The notes under the pieces are model-generated. The model was not told the origin of the DNA. It saw only the letters and a program-made list of their open reading frames with translations, and did not search any database. Below are positions 46,437 to 56,445 of a stretch of DNA of 64,000 bases, in pieces. The DNA is from Sipunculus nudus. Its lineage: Eukaryota; Annelida; Sipuncula; Golfingiida; Sipunculidae. The DNA lies in NCBI GenBank assembly GCA_026874595.1, contig CM049315.1, positions 320,001 to 384,000 on the forward strand, written 5' to 3'. The position numbers were made by a program, and so were the translations under genes. Positions within the stretch are counted from its first letter, which is position 1. Every line of letters starts with the position of its first letter.

Positions 46437-46605
46437 ATAATTTATTTTTCTTTTACCAGGTGGCAGCAATACGCTTCCGTAGTTTCCTATTATGAATTTA
46501 TGATAATTTTTTTCTAATCTTTTCTTATTGTGTATTTAGAAAAAATTAAAAGGTCCATTAAATGACCTGTGGTGACTTGCATATATGTTATTGCTAACAT
46601 TACAG

Positions 46606-46905
46606 AACATATTAATGTCTCGTCAAGTAACTTCAAACAAATTGTTACAGTGACTTCAGAGCCGACGGATACAATTCTTAATGTCACTGAAACTGATTCA
46701 AAGAATACTAATATTCTAACGACAAGTTCCACAACTGTCCCAAACCAAAGAACAGCGAAGGTTTACAAAGAACAGCCAGACCAGCAAAGCTGTCAAGCAA
46801 GTGTAAGTCAGAGAGCAACTTTTTTTGGATTGTGTTTGGAATGGGCATCGCAGCTGCAAACTTTGCCGGGGTAACTATGATGTTCAAAGTGTTAAAAAAA
46901 TGACG
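46606..46905 (+). pseudogene. Possible exon of a type I membrane glycoprotein
   Basis: Preceded by a good acceptor with branch-point-like gctaac and attacag (46601-46605). The frame 46606-46802 is Ser/Thr-rich with several N-glycosylation sequons (HINVSSSNF, ILNVTETDS) and ends at a consensus donor gtaagt (46803). Directly after, in another frame, CKSESNFFWIVFGMGI and AAANFAGVTMMFKVLKK form a hydrophobic helix with a basic tail and a stop at 46901. Either the two are one C-terminal coding region with a one-base frameshift, or the donor is used and the second part is chance. No family recognised. Confidence 0.35.
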
Positions 46906-47268
46906 CACTGAAGCGAACACATTAGAGGCTTGATGATCTTTATTTATTATATTATCTAAGATCAAACTTATTTCCGGTTAATTCAGTTGCTTACCAGGAA
47001 AAAGTTACATATAACAATATATTAGAATGTCTTGCATATATATATTTTTTATATTGCTTGTTTAAAATTAATAAATATTGCCCACACAATTCAGACTTAC
47101 ATGAATCATATTTTTAGTCTATTTTGTGATTCATTAAATCGGAGAAATGGAAAATTTTAAATTATGTATACAAAATCATAGAGCATCCAACCGGAAATCG
47201 GAATTTCATGAGTTCCATTCATATTCGGAATGAACTTACTTTATATTTAGTTCTGTACATGCAAACGC

Positions 47269-47272
<4 letters not shown>

Positions 47273-47324
<52 letters not shown>
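47273..47324. repeat. (TA)n microsatellite
   Basis: Uninterrupted ta repeats of about 26 units. Confidence 0.95.
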
Positions 47325-47326
<2 letters not shown>

Positions 47327-47559
47327 AAGAACATTATTTAAAGTAGAGATCCATTTTGCATTATATTTGTTCAATGACGTACAATAAGCCAACATTAAAT
47401 CCTCACGAATGTCAGTACAGCCCTCTAAAGTAATATGACTTTGCCTTAGAAAAACATTAAAATCATATATCCCAAGGTTAAGATTGGAGCAGATTCATCC
47501 ATACCCAGGATTAACAGATTCAATCACACCAAGTATTTACACAAAATTAGGTATCTCCT

Positions 47560-48260
47560 CTTAGCTCACAGGTTATATGTCAGAGTGACCTAATTTCAGG
47601 ATTCAAAAGAGACTTGACAAAGACCTCCCTGGATGTCAGATTAAAAGGTTCTAGGTCTGACAGTAAAGTTTGCTGCTCTTTCTGGGTGCTCATAATCGTA
47701 CCTTTTGGCCAGTTGCTTGCAAAATATAGGTCACAATAACCTAGTTTCAAATTTAAAGGGGAGATTAGTCCAGAACCTCCTTCGAAGCTGTGTTAGGCTT
47801 AGCAGTTACAATGTGTGCCCTGTCTGACTGTCTGGGTGCTCAAAATCACCCTTATGGCCAAAATTATGCTGTTTTTGCTCACTGAATATAGGTCACAGTG
47901 AACTAATTTCATGTTTTCAAGGACAATTTTTTACCAACACCTCTCTTAATTTCACATTAGAATATTCTAAGCCACATGGATATAATTTGTGCCCCGTCTG
48001 ACTCTCTGGGTGCTAAAAAATTTTTTCTGCCAGTATTTTGCAGAATATAGGTCACCATAACCTAGTTTCAGATTTCTAAGATTTGCTGAGGACCTCCCTT
48101 GATGTACAGTTAGAAGTTTCTAGGTCGAACGGATACAATATGTCCCAGGATGTCAAATTAGAAGATTCCAGGTACAGCAGTTACGATTTGTGCCAATGAC
48201 TGACGGCGGGACGGACAAAGAGTGATCGGTTAAGCTCGGATGACTTCCTGTAAGCTGAAT
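47560..48260. repeat. ~0.2 kb tandem repeats, reverse-orientation relative of 8430-10130
   Basis: Three to four units with aatataggtcacagtgacc-like text, aggacctcccttgatgt, ggttctaggt and tgtctgggtgctcaaaatc. On the opposite strand these match the 8430-10130 phrases. It ends at 48215-48240 with ggacaaagagtgatcggtta, the reverse complement of the head at 8470. Confidence 0.72.
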
Positions 48261-48479
48261 TAAAATGATATTTGCATATATCATAATCAGAATCCGAACC
48301 TATCGTCTACAAAATAGACATATCATATGGACATTATGGTATAAAACCGCAACTTGAAACTTTTGTGAGCTTTCTCTCTAACTTTACAGTCAAATCAACA
48401 ACATATTACGTGTTATAGCGCACCGGGGTTGGTCCAGCCCGCTACTGCTCGGTTCCGGTGTACCAAATTCAGGGGGAAA

Positions 48480-48481
<2 letters not shown>

Positions 48482-48518
<37 letters not shown>
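48482..48518. repeat. (TA)n microsatellite left of Penelope-like copy
   Basis: About 18 ta units lying roughly 70 bp before the inverted terminus at 48585. Confidence 0.92.
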
Positions 48519-48521
<3 letters not shown>

Positions 48522-48584
48522 GTTCTTTCTAGGCTGTTGGCAATGTACTGAAGGCGAAGTGCTCTATGGTATAACCAGAGCGTA

Positions 48585-49511
48585 TCAATATATATCATGT
48601 GTAAGAAATCAAACGATTGTAAGCATCGTGTTTACTAATTAGTTTCGTACCGTTGTACGGCACTCTTCAGAACGTTTTGATTGAAGGGGTTGTACATTGA
48701 ACAACTGGTTGTTCACCGTGTTTGTGGTTGTTACAATGTGGATTTGTACAACGTGCCTAATCTGGATTACTCTTTGTGCTGAGTTTACGTAACAGGAATT
48801 TGTTGCGTGTCTACAACTTGTTACAAGTTCATTGCGTTGGTTAAGCATGGCCATGTTTTGTTTACATAAAATGAAATATTTCTCCCACAGGCATAGGTTA
48901 CATCTGTTAGTTTCTGGGGAATGTGCTTTGGCTTTTCTGAGTATTTTCCACTGTATTTCAAATTTGACGTTGTTCTCTTTTAGTTCCTAAAGTATTTGCT
49001 GAGTTCCGTACTATTCCTTTTTTCCGGGTGTCTGAACGATGTTTTATGGTTGTAATATCTTGTTTTGAAGGAGTTTTCCGTGAGACCTATGTACGTTTCA
49101 TCCGCCATTCCGTTTTCTGTAGTGACTGTGGCTTGGTATATTACAGATTTTGTGAGGCATTGTCCGGGTGTTGGGCATTCACGGGGATTCCTGCAATTGC
49201 ATCCGGTAGATGGCGCTGTACTATTCCTGGAGATAATAAGTTTGTTATGGCCTTCTATGTGTTGTTTCAGGTTGGGTATACAACTGTAGCTTATTTTGAC
49301 TGTATTACGGTTGAAAATTTTGTGTTGAAAGTGTTTTTTTAGGAAATTCTTCGTCCAGGATTTTCAAGAAGGATTGTACTATGTTGGTGGCGACGTTTTT
49401 GTTCAATGTATAACCCCTTCAATCATATCGTTCTGAAGAGTGCCGTACAACGGTACGAAACTAATTAGTAAACACGATGCTTACAATCGTTTGATTCCTT
49501 ATACATGATAT

Positions 49512-49520
<9 letters not shown>
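48585..49520 (-). mobile_element. Penelope-like fragment bounded by inverted copies of its end
   Basis: Left boundary 48590-48695 and right boundary 49405-49515 are inverted copies of about 105 bp (aaacgattgtaagcatcgtg, gtacggcactcttcagaacg, ttgaaggggtt), almost identical. Between them, on the minus strand, is the GIY-YIG coding region. Inverted or tandem terminal copies are known for Penelope-like elements. (TA)n tracts lie just outside both ends. Confidence 0.75.
48639..49400 (-). pseudogene. Penelope-like GIY-YIG endonuclease region
   Basis: Minus-strand reading: HKIFNRNTVKISYSCIPNL, a Cys cluster CNCRNPRECPTPGQCLTK, the GIY-YIG-type VIYQATVTTENGMADETYIG, LTENSFKTRYYNHKTSF, then KFEIQWKILRKAKAHSPETN and CNLCLWEKYFILCKQNMAML, LNQRNELVTSCRH. 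One base is missing near 48985, which breaks the frame between the GIY-YIG start and its C-terminal part. No RT core lies upstream; only the last part of the element is present. Confidence 0.8.

Positions 49521-49566
<46 letters not shown>
49508..49566. repeat. (TA)n microsatellite right of Penelope-like copy
   Basis: Nearly pure ta repeats starting directly at the outer end of the right inverted terminus. Confidence 0.92.
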
Positions 49567-49569
<3 letters not shown>

Positions 49570-49570
<1 letters not shown>

Positions 49571-50550
49571 CACAAACGATCAGTTAAATGAAATTATCAG
49601 TGGAGGATAACAGATAAGAAAGCTTATCTTGTTTTTTTACCAAAGTTTTTATCACAAGAAATACAAAGAATGTTTCATTATACATGGGTCTTCACCTTCA
49701 CATCTGGGAGGTCCCCTGACTGGCTATATTCGGCCAGCCGCCATGTTGATATATTCGGCGGGGTCCCCGATCAATTTCTAAATTTGAACCTTGCCATCCG
49801 GCAATGTCACAGCCCGCGGCACAAATTAAAATGGGTCCACCCTTTTGTCAATCCAAACTACAGCCTGAACCAGCACTTCAAAACTTTTACCTGGTCTTTT
49901 CTGTATTCTTTCTCCGCGAGCTTACACAACGCATACAAAACTTTTCGTAACGGGCAACTTGGCCACACCGTCCCGTCCCAGGACAAACCCGACATTAGGA
50001 GGATTCGCCACATTTCTTCCAGTTCAACCAGCGGTTGGGTCCAAAAACTTACAAATAAACGAATGATCAGGTATATACAAAATTTTGCAGTGTCAAACTT
50101 TTTTGACTATCGAGGTAGAAACAAAATGCGAACATAAAAGACTCTACCTACATAAATAATAATAAAAAACTCATATCACCTGACAACATTCAAATGGCAT
50201 GCTTACTGAAACTTATGCATGGTCTGCTATACCTGGAGGCTAACTTGAAAGAATAGTCTAGCTAAACCATCGATCTCGGCTAATTTGGTGGTTCTTTTTC
50301 ATTGATGGCATATGACTTTACTCAAGGGCATACTTTTTAATAAGACTGTTACCCTTGGCAATTCCGCCTTATAAGCTGATTCACCAAATTTATGACCCTT
50401 GGTTACCAAAATGTAGAATTCCCTGCTTAAAACGGCTTGCCCGTCAAATTCTCCTACAAATTAAGTCTGTTCACCGGTTTCTTACGGCGGCAACCTAGGC
50501 CATAAGCTAGCAGCGTTCGCCGCTTAGCTAACCGCCTCATCATCCGCGTT
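49570..50550. other. Unassigned; 155-codon frame without motifs
   Basis: A plus-strand frame 49670-50137 is open for 155 codons but shows no recognisable domain. By position, the 3' untranslated region or LTR of the minus-strand gypsy element could lie here, but no LTR ends or polypurine tract were confirmed. Confidence 0.4.
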
Positions 50551-50559
50551 AATATCATG

Positions 50560-51190
50560 ATTCCTCACTTTCGTATACGAACGTCTGTGGAGGGGCATCT
50601 TCATCCCGATCGTTCAGGTCACTCCTGGATCGGGGCTTCCTTTTTTTCTACATCATCCTCCCCGCAAGGTTCGTCTTGGTGCTCATCAGTCACCTCTGTG
50701 ACATCTGGGCCTACCAACAGATCTATTGGTAAATCGCCCTCTTTTCTCATTGTCATTCCAGTTTGACTCAAGCCAACGTCCTTGAGGCGCGTCACCCAAT
50801 CTTAACTGGTCCATATGGAGAATCTTACTGGGCTTTTCTGGAGTCTCTTGAATTCATAGGTTGACGTCAGTCACCTCATCTAACCACAAGATATGGGTCT
50901 GTCAAGCATCTACCCAGCTTCTGGTTCCCTGGGGGGGGGGGGATCATAATACCATTCCTAACTTTCGATAGGAAACTTCGGCCTTATAGTATTAACGGCA
51001 TAGCTTCGTTTGTGGCGCTCCGCCGCTTTCTTGAGGTTCTTCTTAGCATATTCGTACGTGGTGACGTATTTGTGTAGACACTGCGGGATCTGGTCTTTTG
51101 GGAGTCCTCCCATGAGCAGATTTATTGGCATATTATTGTCTCTGCCTAGGAACATCATGTCGGGCGAGTATTTGGTGCTGTCGTAAGGCG
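50560..51190 (-). pseudogene. Ty3/gypsy integrase C-terminal part
   Basis: Frame 51200-50958 reads PYDSTKYSPDMMFLGRDNNM, PINLLMGGLPKDQIP and AKKNLKKAAERHKRSYAV, the end of a gypsy integrase core and its tail. Further frameshifted tail, with GDLPIDLLVGPDVTEVTDEH, reaches about 50600. It continues the integrase broken off at 55635 on the far side of the DIRS-type insertion. A run of 9-10 G/C at 50932-50941 lies in the broken part. Confidence 0.8.
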
Positions 51191-51338
51191 GTTTCTTCAA
51201 AACTTACGTTGAACAAAAGTGTCATTTGATAGCCTTTATTTCGTAAACTGTACAGCCTCGTGGTGAATAATTAATGAATTAAAATGAAAATTACATGTCG
51301 TAATAAATAAAAACTAACATTACATAAAACTGGTACCA

Positions 51339-51421
51339 TTTGACGAAAACTGACGTCATTGAGGGAATTCCCGGGGATTCCCTCAATGAATAATCAAATG
51401 ACACAATTTCTATAACTACAG
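51339..51421 (-). repeat. Split direct repeat A2 (83 bp)
   Basis: Identical to 55552-55634. Contains tgacgtca (51351-51358), the palindromic CRE octamer, overlapping a 32-bp near-perfect palindrome (51357-51388; cattgagggaa...ttccctcaatg with an asymmetric centre). B1 abuts it on the right. Confidence 0.93.
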
Positions 51422-51689
51422 TTTCTTCAAAACTTACGTTAAACAAAATGAAGTGTCATTTGATAGCCTTTTATAGAGCTAAATAATACACTGGAGAAGC
51501 ACAAATACAGAAAGTGTCCTTAAATATGCTGAAGCAACCAGATAAAAAACCGGAAACATAAAAAGAAAAGGAAACCTGTGATTCATAAATACATACAATA
51601 ACAGTGGACATTAAAGTAAATACAGAATCCCAAGTATCAGAAAATGTACCGGTTACGCGAGGGCAACAAAGCATAATCGCTCTTTAAAA

Positions 51690-52700
51690 TTATGGCAAAA
51701 GTACATTGTCACAGAATACATCAGGGGTTTGTGCATCTACATAGTGATCAAAGAAAACAGTGTCCGTTTTCCAACGCCCAACCTTCATGATTTTCTTGGG
51801 TTCGACCCCTGCCTCAACCTGCATGGTTGCACCTGTGGGACGGAAATCCTTCGCCGTAAATTCTGGATACAACCCGGCCAATCTCAGCACGTCATTCAAA
51901 CAATTAGCGATAGACTGAGCAGACAAGGCCCGATAGGGTGGCTTAAGAGATATGAACACGGGATGCCCTACAACAGATGCGAATGACGCTGTCGGTTCAA
52001 GTAACACCGTAGCGTGTGAACTGGGCATAAATTTGTATTGCTCGACGGAGGAAGGTTTACCTCAAAACCAGCTCTGTCAGTATCATTCTTGATACCATGC
52101 AGATACAGGACTGCAGACCCATCATCTTCGAATGACACGTTTGATCGGCAAAATATCAGCGACGTGGTAGTCAGACACTGCGGACAAAAAGACACCGCTT
52201 TCGGGGCAACATCCGACGGGCGCAACATCAGAGTTAGAGCCGGCAATGTAAGGCACTTCGCGCGAAGATCCTTGATGCTTAACATGTCGTTATCTGATCA
52301 GTTAAGGAATAAGTAGCGTATTGATTGAACCGGAAAAACTCGCGACCGACGGCGCACTTGAAAGGTACCTGATTTTATCAAGGCTGTCACGAATCGACAT
52401 ACATACAGGTCACGCATGGGATTTTCCCCACCTAGCGCATCAAAAAGGTGTAAAAGAGCTGCTCTAGCACATCGCAACTTAGACGCTGGGCGTTCCGAGG
52501 CATCAGCCAATGTACATAAATAGTCCAAAAGGGTAGGTTCATGATCAAGTGAGACGCCTTTACTCGCACAGAACTCGTGAAACTGCGCAATATGTCGATC
52601 ATAGTTATTCAAGGTGGACGGTGCTAAGAACAACCTGAATTGCGCCTGGGCTCGCTTTGACCAATCGCGTTTGTCGAGGCATTCCTTCCAGACACTCCAG
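51690..52700 (-). pseudogene. Tyrosine recombinase of the DIRS/Ngaro-type element
   Basis: Three frames. N-terminal SAM-like domain in 52700-52298 (WSKRAQAQFRLFLAPSTLNN, LDYLCTLADASERPASKLR). Catalytic part in 52285-51968 (LPALTLMLRPSDVAP with the first Arg) and 52028-51690 (TAKDFRPTGATMQVEAG with the second Arg; MKVGRWKTDTVFFDHYV with the nucleophilic Tyr at about 51741-51743). It would join the circular cDNA to the target without target-site duplication. All key boxes can be read but at least two frameshifts separate them. Confidence 0.82.
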
Positions 52701-52749
52701 GCACAGAGGCGCCACCTGGCTTTTCGAAGCACCTCCGCCTCCGGGAACT

Positions 52750-53680
52750 TTGCATTTATGTGCTGTTCTTTGGAAGGCGAAGTGGATGCCGGATAGTAAG
52801 TGTCCGTAAGCGGTGAAACAATGGTTGGCTTGGCCAGTAAGGCGCAACTATAGTGGCCTCGGATCCGGACTGTATCACCTTGTCGATGACCTTGTCGAGC
52901 AGGTGAAACGGAGCGTTGACCCAATTGTAGTGGCCTGACCAGTCCTGTCCCAGTGCGTCGACCCCTGCGGTCCCTGGCTCCCAAAATCTGGAGTTGAACA
53001 TCGGCAACTGAGCATTTTGCAGACTGGCAAAACGGTCCACTGTATGTGGCCCTTATATTCTGTCGATATATGCGAAAAGCCGTGGGTGTACAGTCCATTC
53101 GTATTTCGGGTTTAGGCGGCTCAGACGGTCGGCGTGCGTATTTTGACTGCCCGCCAAGTATCCTGTTGATACTTCTGCGTTGATGCGGTGAGCTTTTATC
53201 CATATGGCTTTTGCGATCTTGGTCAACTGTGGACTTGGACCACCTCCATGATTTATATACGTCATAGCAGTAAAGTTGTCCGTCAACACGTGAACCGATT
53301 TCTTCCTGATAATATGCTCGAACGCATTGATCGACACTAACACATCCATCAGTTAGCGATAATTTTGACATTTTTGTGCTACATATGGTGTCCAAAAACC
53401 CGAAGCTTCTAAGTCCATGCAGACACCCCCGTAACCAGAAGGGCTTGCATCAGTTACAATTTGGATCTCAGGAACACGGTGTTTGATTCGGAAACCGTTC
53501 CAACCGTCGATGGATTTCACCCACCATGTGAGGTCCTTTTGAGCTGCTTGAGTTATGAAAAGTATAATATTCCAGTTCGTTCTGGTACGTAACAAGCGGT
53601 AAACACTACGCAGCATAAGCTTTCCCGGTCCAACAGCGCGCACAACTGAAACACATTGACTAGCAGCACGAGGGAGCACT
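52750..53680 (-). pseudogene. DIRS-type RNase H and linker
   Basis: RNase H pieces: EIQIVTDASPSGYGGVCMDL (53679-53353), SVHVLTDNFTAMTYINHGGG and YLAGSQNTHADRLSRLNP (53349-53053). The linker 53040-52756 reads DRFASLQNAQLPMFNSRFWE and TIVAPYWPSQPLFHRLRTL, matching ATLIAPWWPSQSWFHRLL of the copy at 20991-21308. No methyltransferase motif here. Confidence 0.8.
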
Positions 53681-54522
53681 CTAGCAGATACTGATTCCAG
53701 CCGTAGAATTCGGGAAATGTCTTTTTTTTAACTTTCGACACTTAGAACTCGGTATCTGCAATATTGGAGTATCACACTCAGTATTCACAACGTATTCAAA
53801 ATATAGCTGTTTGCGAGATGGAGTTAGCGGAGATTTATCCCAGTTGACAGTCCAGCCAAGGTCGTGTAGTAATTTGATGGTAGTATCCCTGTGTTTTAGT
53901 ATATCCGACTCAGACTCCAGAATAAGAAAATCGTCCACGTATAACACAATTCTGATACCACGTGACCTAAGGAAAGTGACAACAGGTTTAAGACACTTGC
54001 CAAAAAAAAATATGGACTGCAAGACAGACCAAAGGGTTACACACACACCATCTATAAAACAGTTCACGCCAATGAAACCCCAGATAATCGCGATCAACTT
54101 CAGCGACGTTTACATGATGAAAACTGTTCTTAATATCAAGCGTCACCATGTAATCATGTGGCTGAATGCATTTAGACACCACTCGTATATCCTCATACTG
54201 GAAGCTGTTTTTTTTGCAATAATCATTGAGTTTACGTAGGTCATGAATTAGTCTGAGTTTTTTTGTTTTTCTTGGGCACAACACCGATCGGTGAAACACA
54301 GTGTGGCCGATAATCAAGTAGCTCAATAGCTTTCGTTTGAAGCAACTCCTTTATTTCAGTGTCAACAAACAGAGTTTCTCTCTCTTTTAACCTATGGTTG
54401 GGTAAAATAATTCGTTCAGGTTCACGGTCAAAGGGAATGTGCACGCCCTCTATAAGCCAGTTCAGAACGGTTTCATTGGTATTAATTAACTTCCAGTTAT
54501 CAACACACTGATGTAGCTCCAT
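53681..54522 (-). pseudogene. DIRS-type reverse transcriptase
   Basis: Frame 54522-54241 starts at MELHQCVDNWKLINTNETVL and reads RPHCVSPIGVVPKKNKK; 54326-53988 has VTLDIKNSFHHVNVAEVDRD; 54097-53681 has SIFFFGKCLKPVV and the catalytic YVDD at about 53930-53941, then HDLGWTVNWDKSPLTPSRKQ. Frameshifts lie near 54250 and 54050. Confidence 0.82.
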
Positions 54523-54639
54523 CGCAACATACTGTGTAAAAGTATATCAGTGGCACTTACCTGAGCAATTGAACCACACTATATAATTATAAACGTGAAT
54601 AATGTATAGTGAATGTTATGAAAACTTATACAACAGTAT

Positions 54640-55500
54640 ACCTGCATATCTCACACAATGGTATTAATTGTGATACATATATCTTGGTGAAATGTTATGA
54701 CAGAATAGGATCGCTGGTAAGGATCACGTTCATTGCGTGACTGGTTTCCACCACGCTGAAATCGAGGCGGACGAGAGGTGTATCCACCACGAGTGCTGCG
54801 TGTAGACCAACGGGACGTTCGATTTTGCCCCCTGTAGTTGAACGGGCGTCTGGGCGGTGTCTGCTGCGGAAAACTCGCGGATATCTGTGCGGCACACCTG
54901 AGGTCATCTATGGCGTCATTTGGAAGAGCTGAAGTATTTTTTTCTCAAAGCACGAAAAATGTTGTCGTCCTATCATCGCCCATCGCCCCAACAACAAACA
55001 TCCATATTCGTCTTGGTGATACGCAAGGTTTGCGGTTATCAGTGTATACAACTCACTGGCTCAGCGACCCGTCAGTCTGTGAAAATGACTGGAGTATCTT
55101 AAGTTCCGTTTCGAGAAAACGGCCACACTGGCTTAAAATGTTCAAAGTTTTCTGGTCACAACGTTGAATACCCGCACGATCATCATGTAGTCTATGAAAT
55201 TCATCCAGAAAAACAGTTCTGTACTTACTGATTTTGCAAGGGCCTGAAGATCTGGGCCGGCAACAGAGGCGGGCCGGCTAGACGAGACAGACGACGGACC
55301 TCCGGTTGCGCCTATAACAGTCTGTGACGCGCCATCATGGTGATCCTGATCCTGGACATGGTTTTCGAGGTTTTCTATTAATTTCTCAAGCTTTTGTTCC
55401 GTTTTTAGAGATTGGTGAGCAAGTTTATCGATAATTTTGACTAAGACTTCGCAACTCATAGCGTCCTTCACGGCTAGAAAAGTCACTGAACGGGTAAATA
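54640..55500 (-). pseudogene. DIRS-type gag-like ORF1
   Basis: Begins near 55486 (MTFLAVKDAMSCEVLVKIID) with a helical, possibly coiled-coil stretch (KTEQKLEKLIENLENHVQDQ), a Ser/Pro/Gly linker, then frameshifts, and an RG-rich C-terminal part at 54860-54640 (FNYRGQNRTSRWSTRSTRGG). Only about 100 bp separate its end from the RT start, in contrast to the 2.4-kb satellite at this place in the copy at 20629-26252. Confidence 0.65.
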
Positions 55501-55551
55501 ATCCAGTTTGTCAGGACAAGCTTTTGAGTCTCGACCGGCGAGATTGCACCG

Positions 55552-55634
55552 TTTGACGAAAACTGACGTCATTGAGGGAATTCCCGGGGATTCCCTCAAT
55601 GAATAATCAAATGACACAATTTCTATAACTACAG
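55552..55634 (-). repeat. Split direct repeat A1 (83 bp), element 5' end
   Basis: Identical to A2. Its outer end ...ctacag at 55634 marks the junction with the gypsy integrase. On the minus strand it is the first sequence of the element, so the CRE-like octamer and the palindrome lie in the likely promoter region. Confidence 0.93.
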
Positions 55635-56140
55635 TCGCCCGATGCGCTGACATCATGTACGGTAATTAATTGTTCCAGTTGTCTTTGTAGTTGTTCACAA
55701 AACAAGACTGCATCTGAAGCAAGGTTCTGTTTTCTCATTCTATGATTGCATCACTTTGAACACTGTAAGTACAGGTCCTTGTTTGATCGATCTCAAGCAA
55801 CTTGCAAAGTTGATTCATGATTTTTGACTCGAGATCTGGTCCTTGATCACTATGCAGAACCCTCAGAATTCCGTGATTTAGGATGAACTCATGCATCAGT
55901 CCCATGCGATGAACTGAGCCGTGTGGTCTGGCATTGCGTAAGCCTCCGCCCATTTTTAAAATAGTCTGACATGACACACATGTACTGGTTTCCATTATCA
56001 GTGGTCCTGAGCGGTCCTTGAATGTCTATAGCAATTCTGTCTCCAACAGGACTTTGATGAAGTGGCGCTTTACGGGGTCCCAAGCGTTGTTTTCTAATGG
56101 CACACATGTTATACGTTTGGCACATCGGACTACATCTTGT
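55635..56140 (-). pseudogene. Ty3/gypsy integrase, N-terminal and core part
   Basis: Frame 56125-55889 has MCQTYNMCAIRKQRLGPRKA (zinc-finger Cys pair) and SPVGDRIAIDIQGPLRTTDN with the first catalytic Asp. Frame 55995-55735 has LHSDQGPDLESKIMNQLCKL with the second Asp, ending near SDAIIE with the Glu. It is cut at 55635 by the DIRS-type element; the rest is at 50560-51190. Confidence 0.85.
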
Positions 56141-56141
56141 T

Positions 56142-56445
56142 GAGAAGGATCATTGCTTTTGTTACCGCAGGATCTTCTTGTTGCAGAATATGAAGCGAAT
56201 CTGTGTCATATGCTTGACACTACTCCTCATAGAACTGACTGTCATGCTAGCTCTGAGCTGGGTAATTCACATTGTCTCTATCGGCTGTAATTCTGATGCG
56301 GATGGCTGACACCCTCTTTCTGCCTAGTGTTAATCAGTCCTCTCTCTTACACTCTCGACAAGAGGCTCGCGACAGTACGTCAGAGTTTGTATGCTAAGTC
56401 CCTGCTTTTTAAATCTCAAACGAATACATGTCCAATACAGTAAGT
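56142..56445. repeat. Internal duplication, copy 1
   Basis: Segment starting gagaaggatcattgctttt and ending aatacagtaagt is repeated at 57464-57655. Copy 2 lacks about 110 bp present here (after ttgttgc). It lies between the RNase H and integrase parts. Confidence 0.85.

Larger units (their letters stand above)
43531..46450. mobile_element. Large foldback element with palindromic terminal arrays
   Basis: Left arm about 43531-44740, right arm about 45040-46450, inverted and similar across nearly their whole length. Paired landmarks: aagaactagatttatgacat / gtataaatctagttctt; ctactttttggagaaggaag / cttctttctccaaaaagtag; gttcaactgaggggatcgagca / tgatcccacaagttgaac; agaagaccgcgtgaccag / ctggtcacccggcc. 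Both outer ends carry tandem 21-bp units with the perfect palindrome TCGTACGTACGA, about five on the left and nine on the right, some mutated. The centre holds (CT)n(TA)n at 44773-44860. No coding capacity. Looks like a non-autonomous foldback DNA element; no target-site duplication identified. Confidence 0.82.
51191..55634 (-). mobile_element. DIRS/Ngaro-type element with split direct repeats, full length
   Basis: 4,444 bp, minus strand. Terminal structure: repeat A1 at 55634-55552, coding region, B1 at about 51476-51422, A2 at 51421-51339, spacer, B2 at about 51243-51191. A1 and A2 are identical over 83 bp; B1 and B2 share tttcttcaaaacttacgtt and gtgtcatttgatagccttt. This A1-ORFs-B1-A2-B2 plan is that of PAT/Ngaro-type split direct repeats. 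Coding order is gag-like, RT, RNase H, tyrosine recombinase, with no methyltransferase domain. No target-site duplication, as expected for recombinase-mediated insertion. ORFs have several frameshifts. Confidence 0.9.

Noticed and set aside
49670-50137. 155-codon plus-strand frame as a gene
   Set aside because: No motif, no splice or promoter context, and it lies where the 3' end of a minus-strand gypsy element is expected.
53988-54239. Plus-strand frame over the DIRS-type RT
   Set aside because: Shadow of the minus-strand RT.
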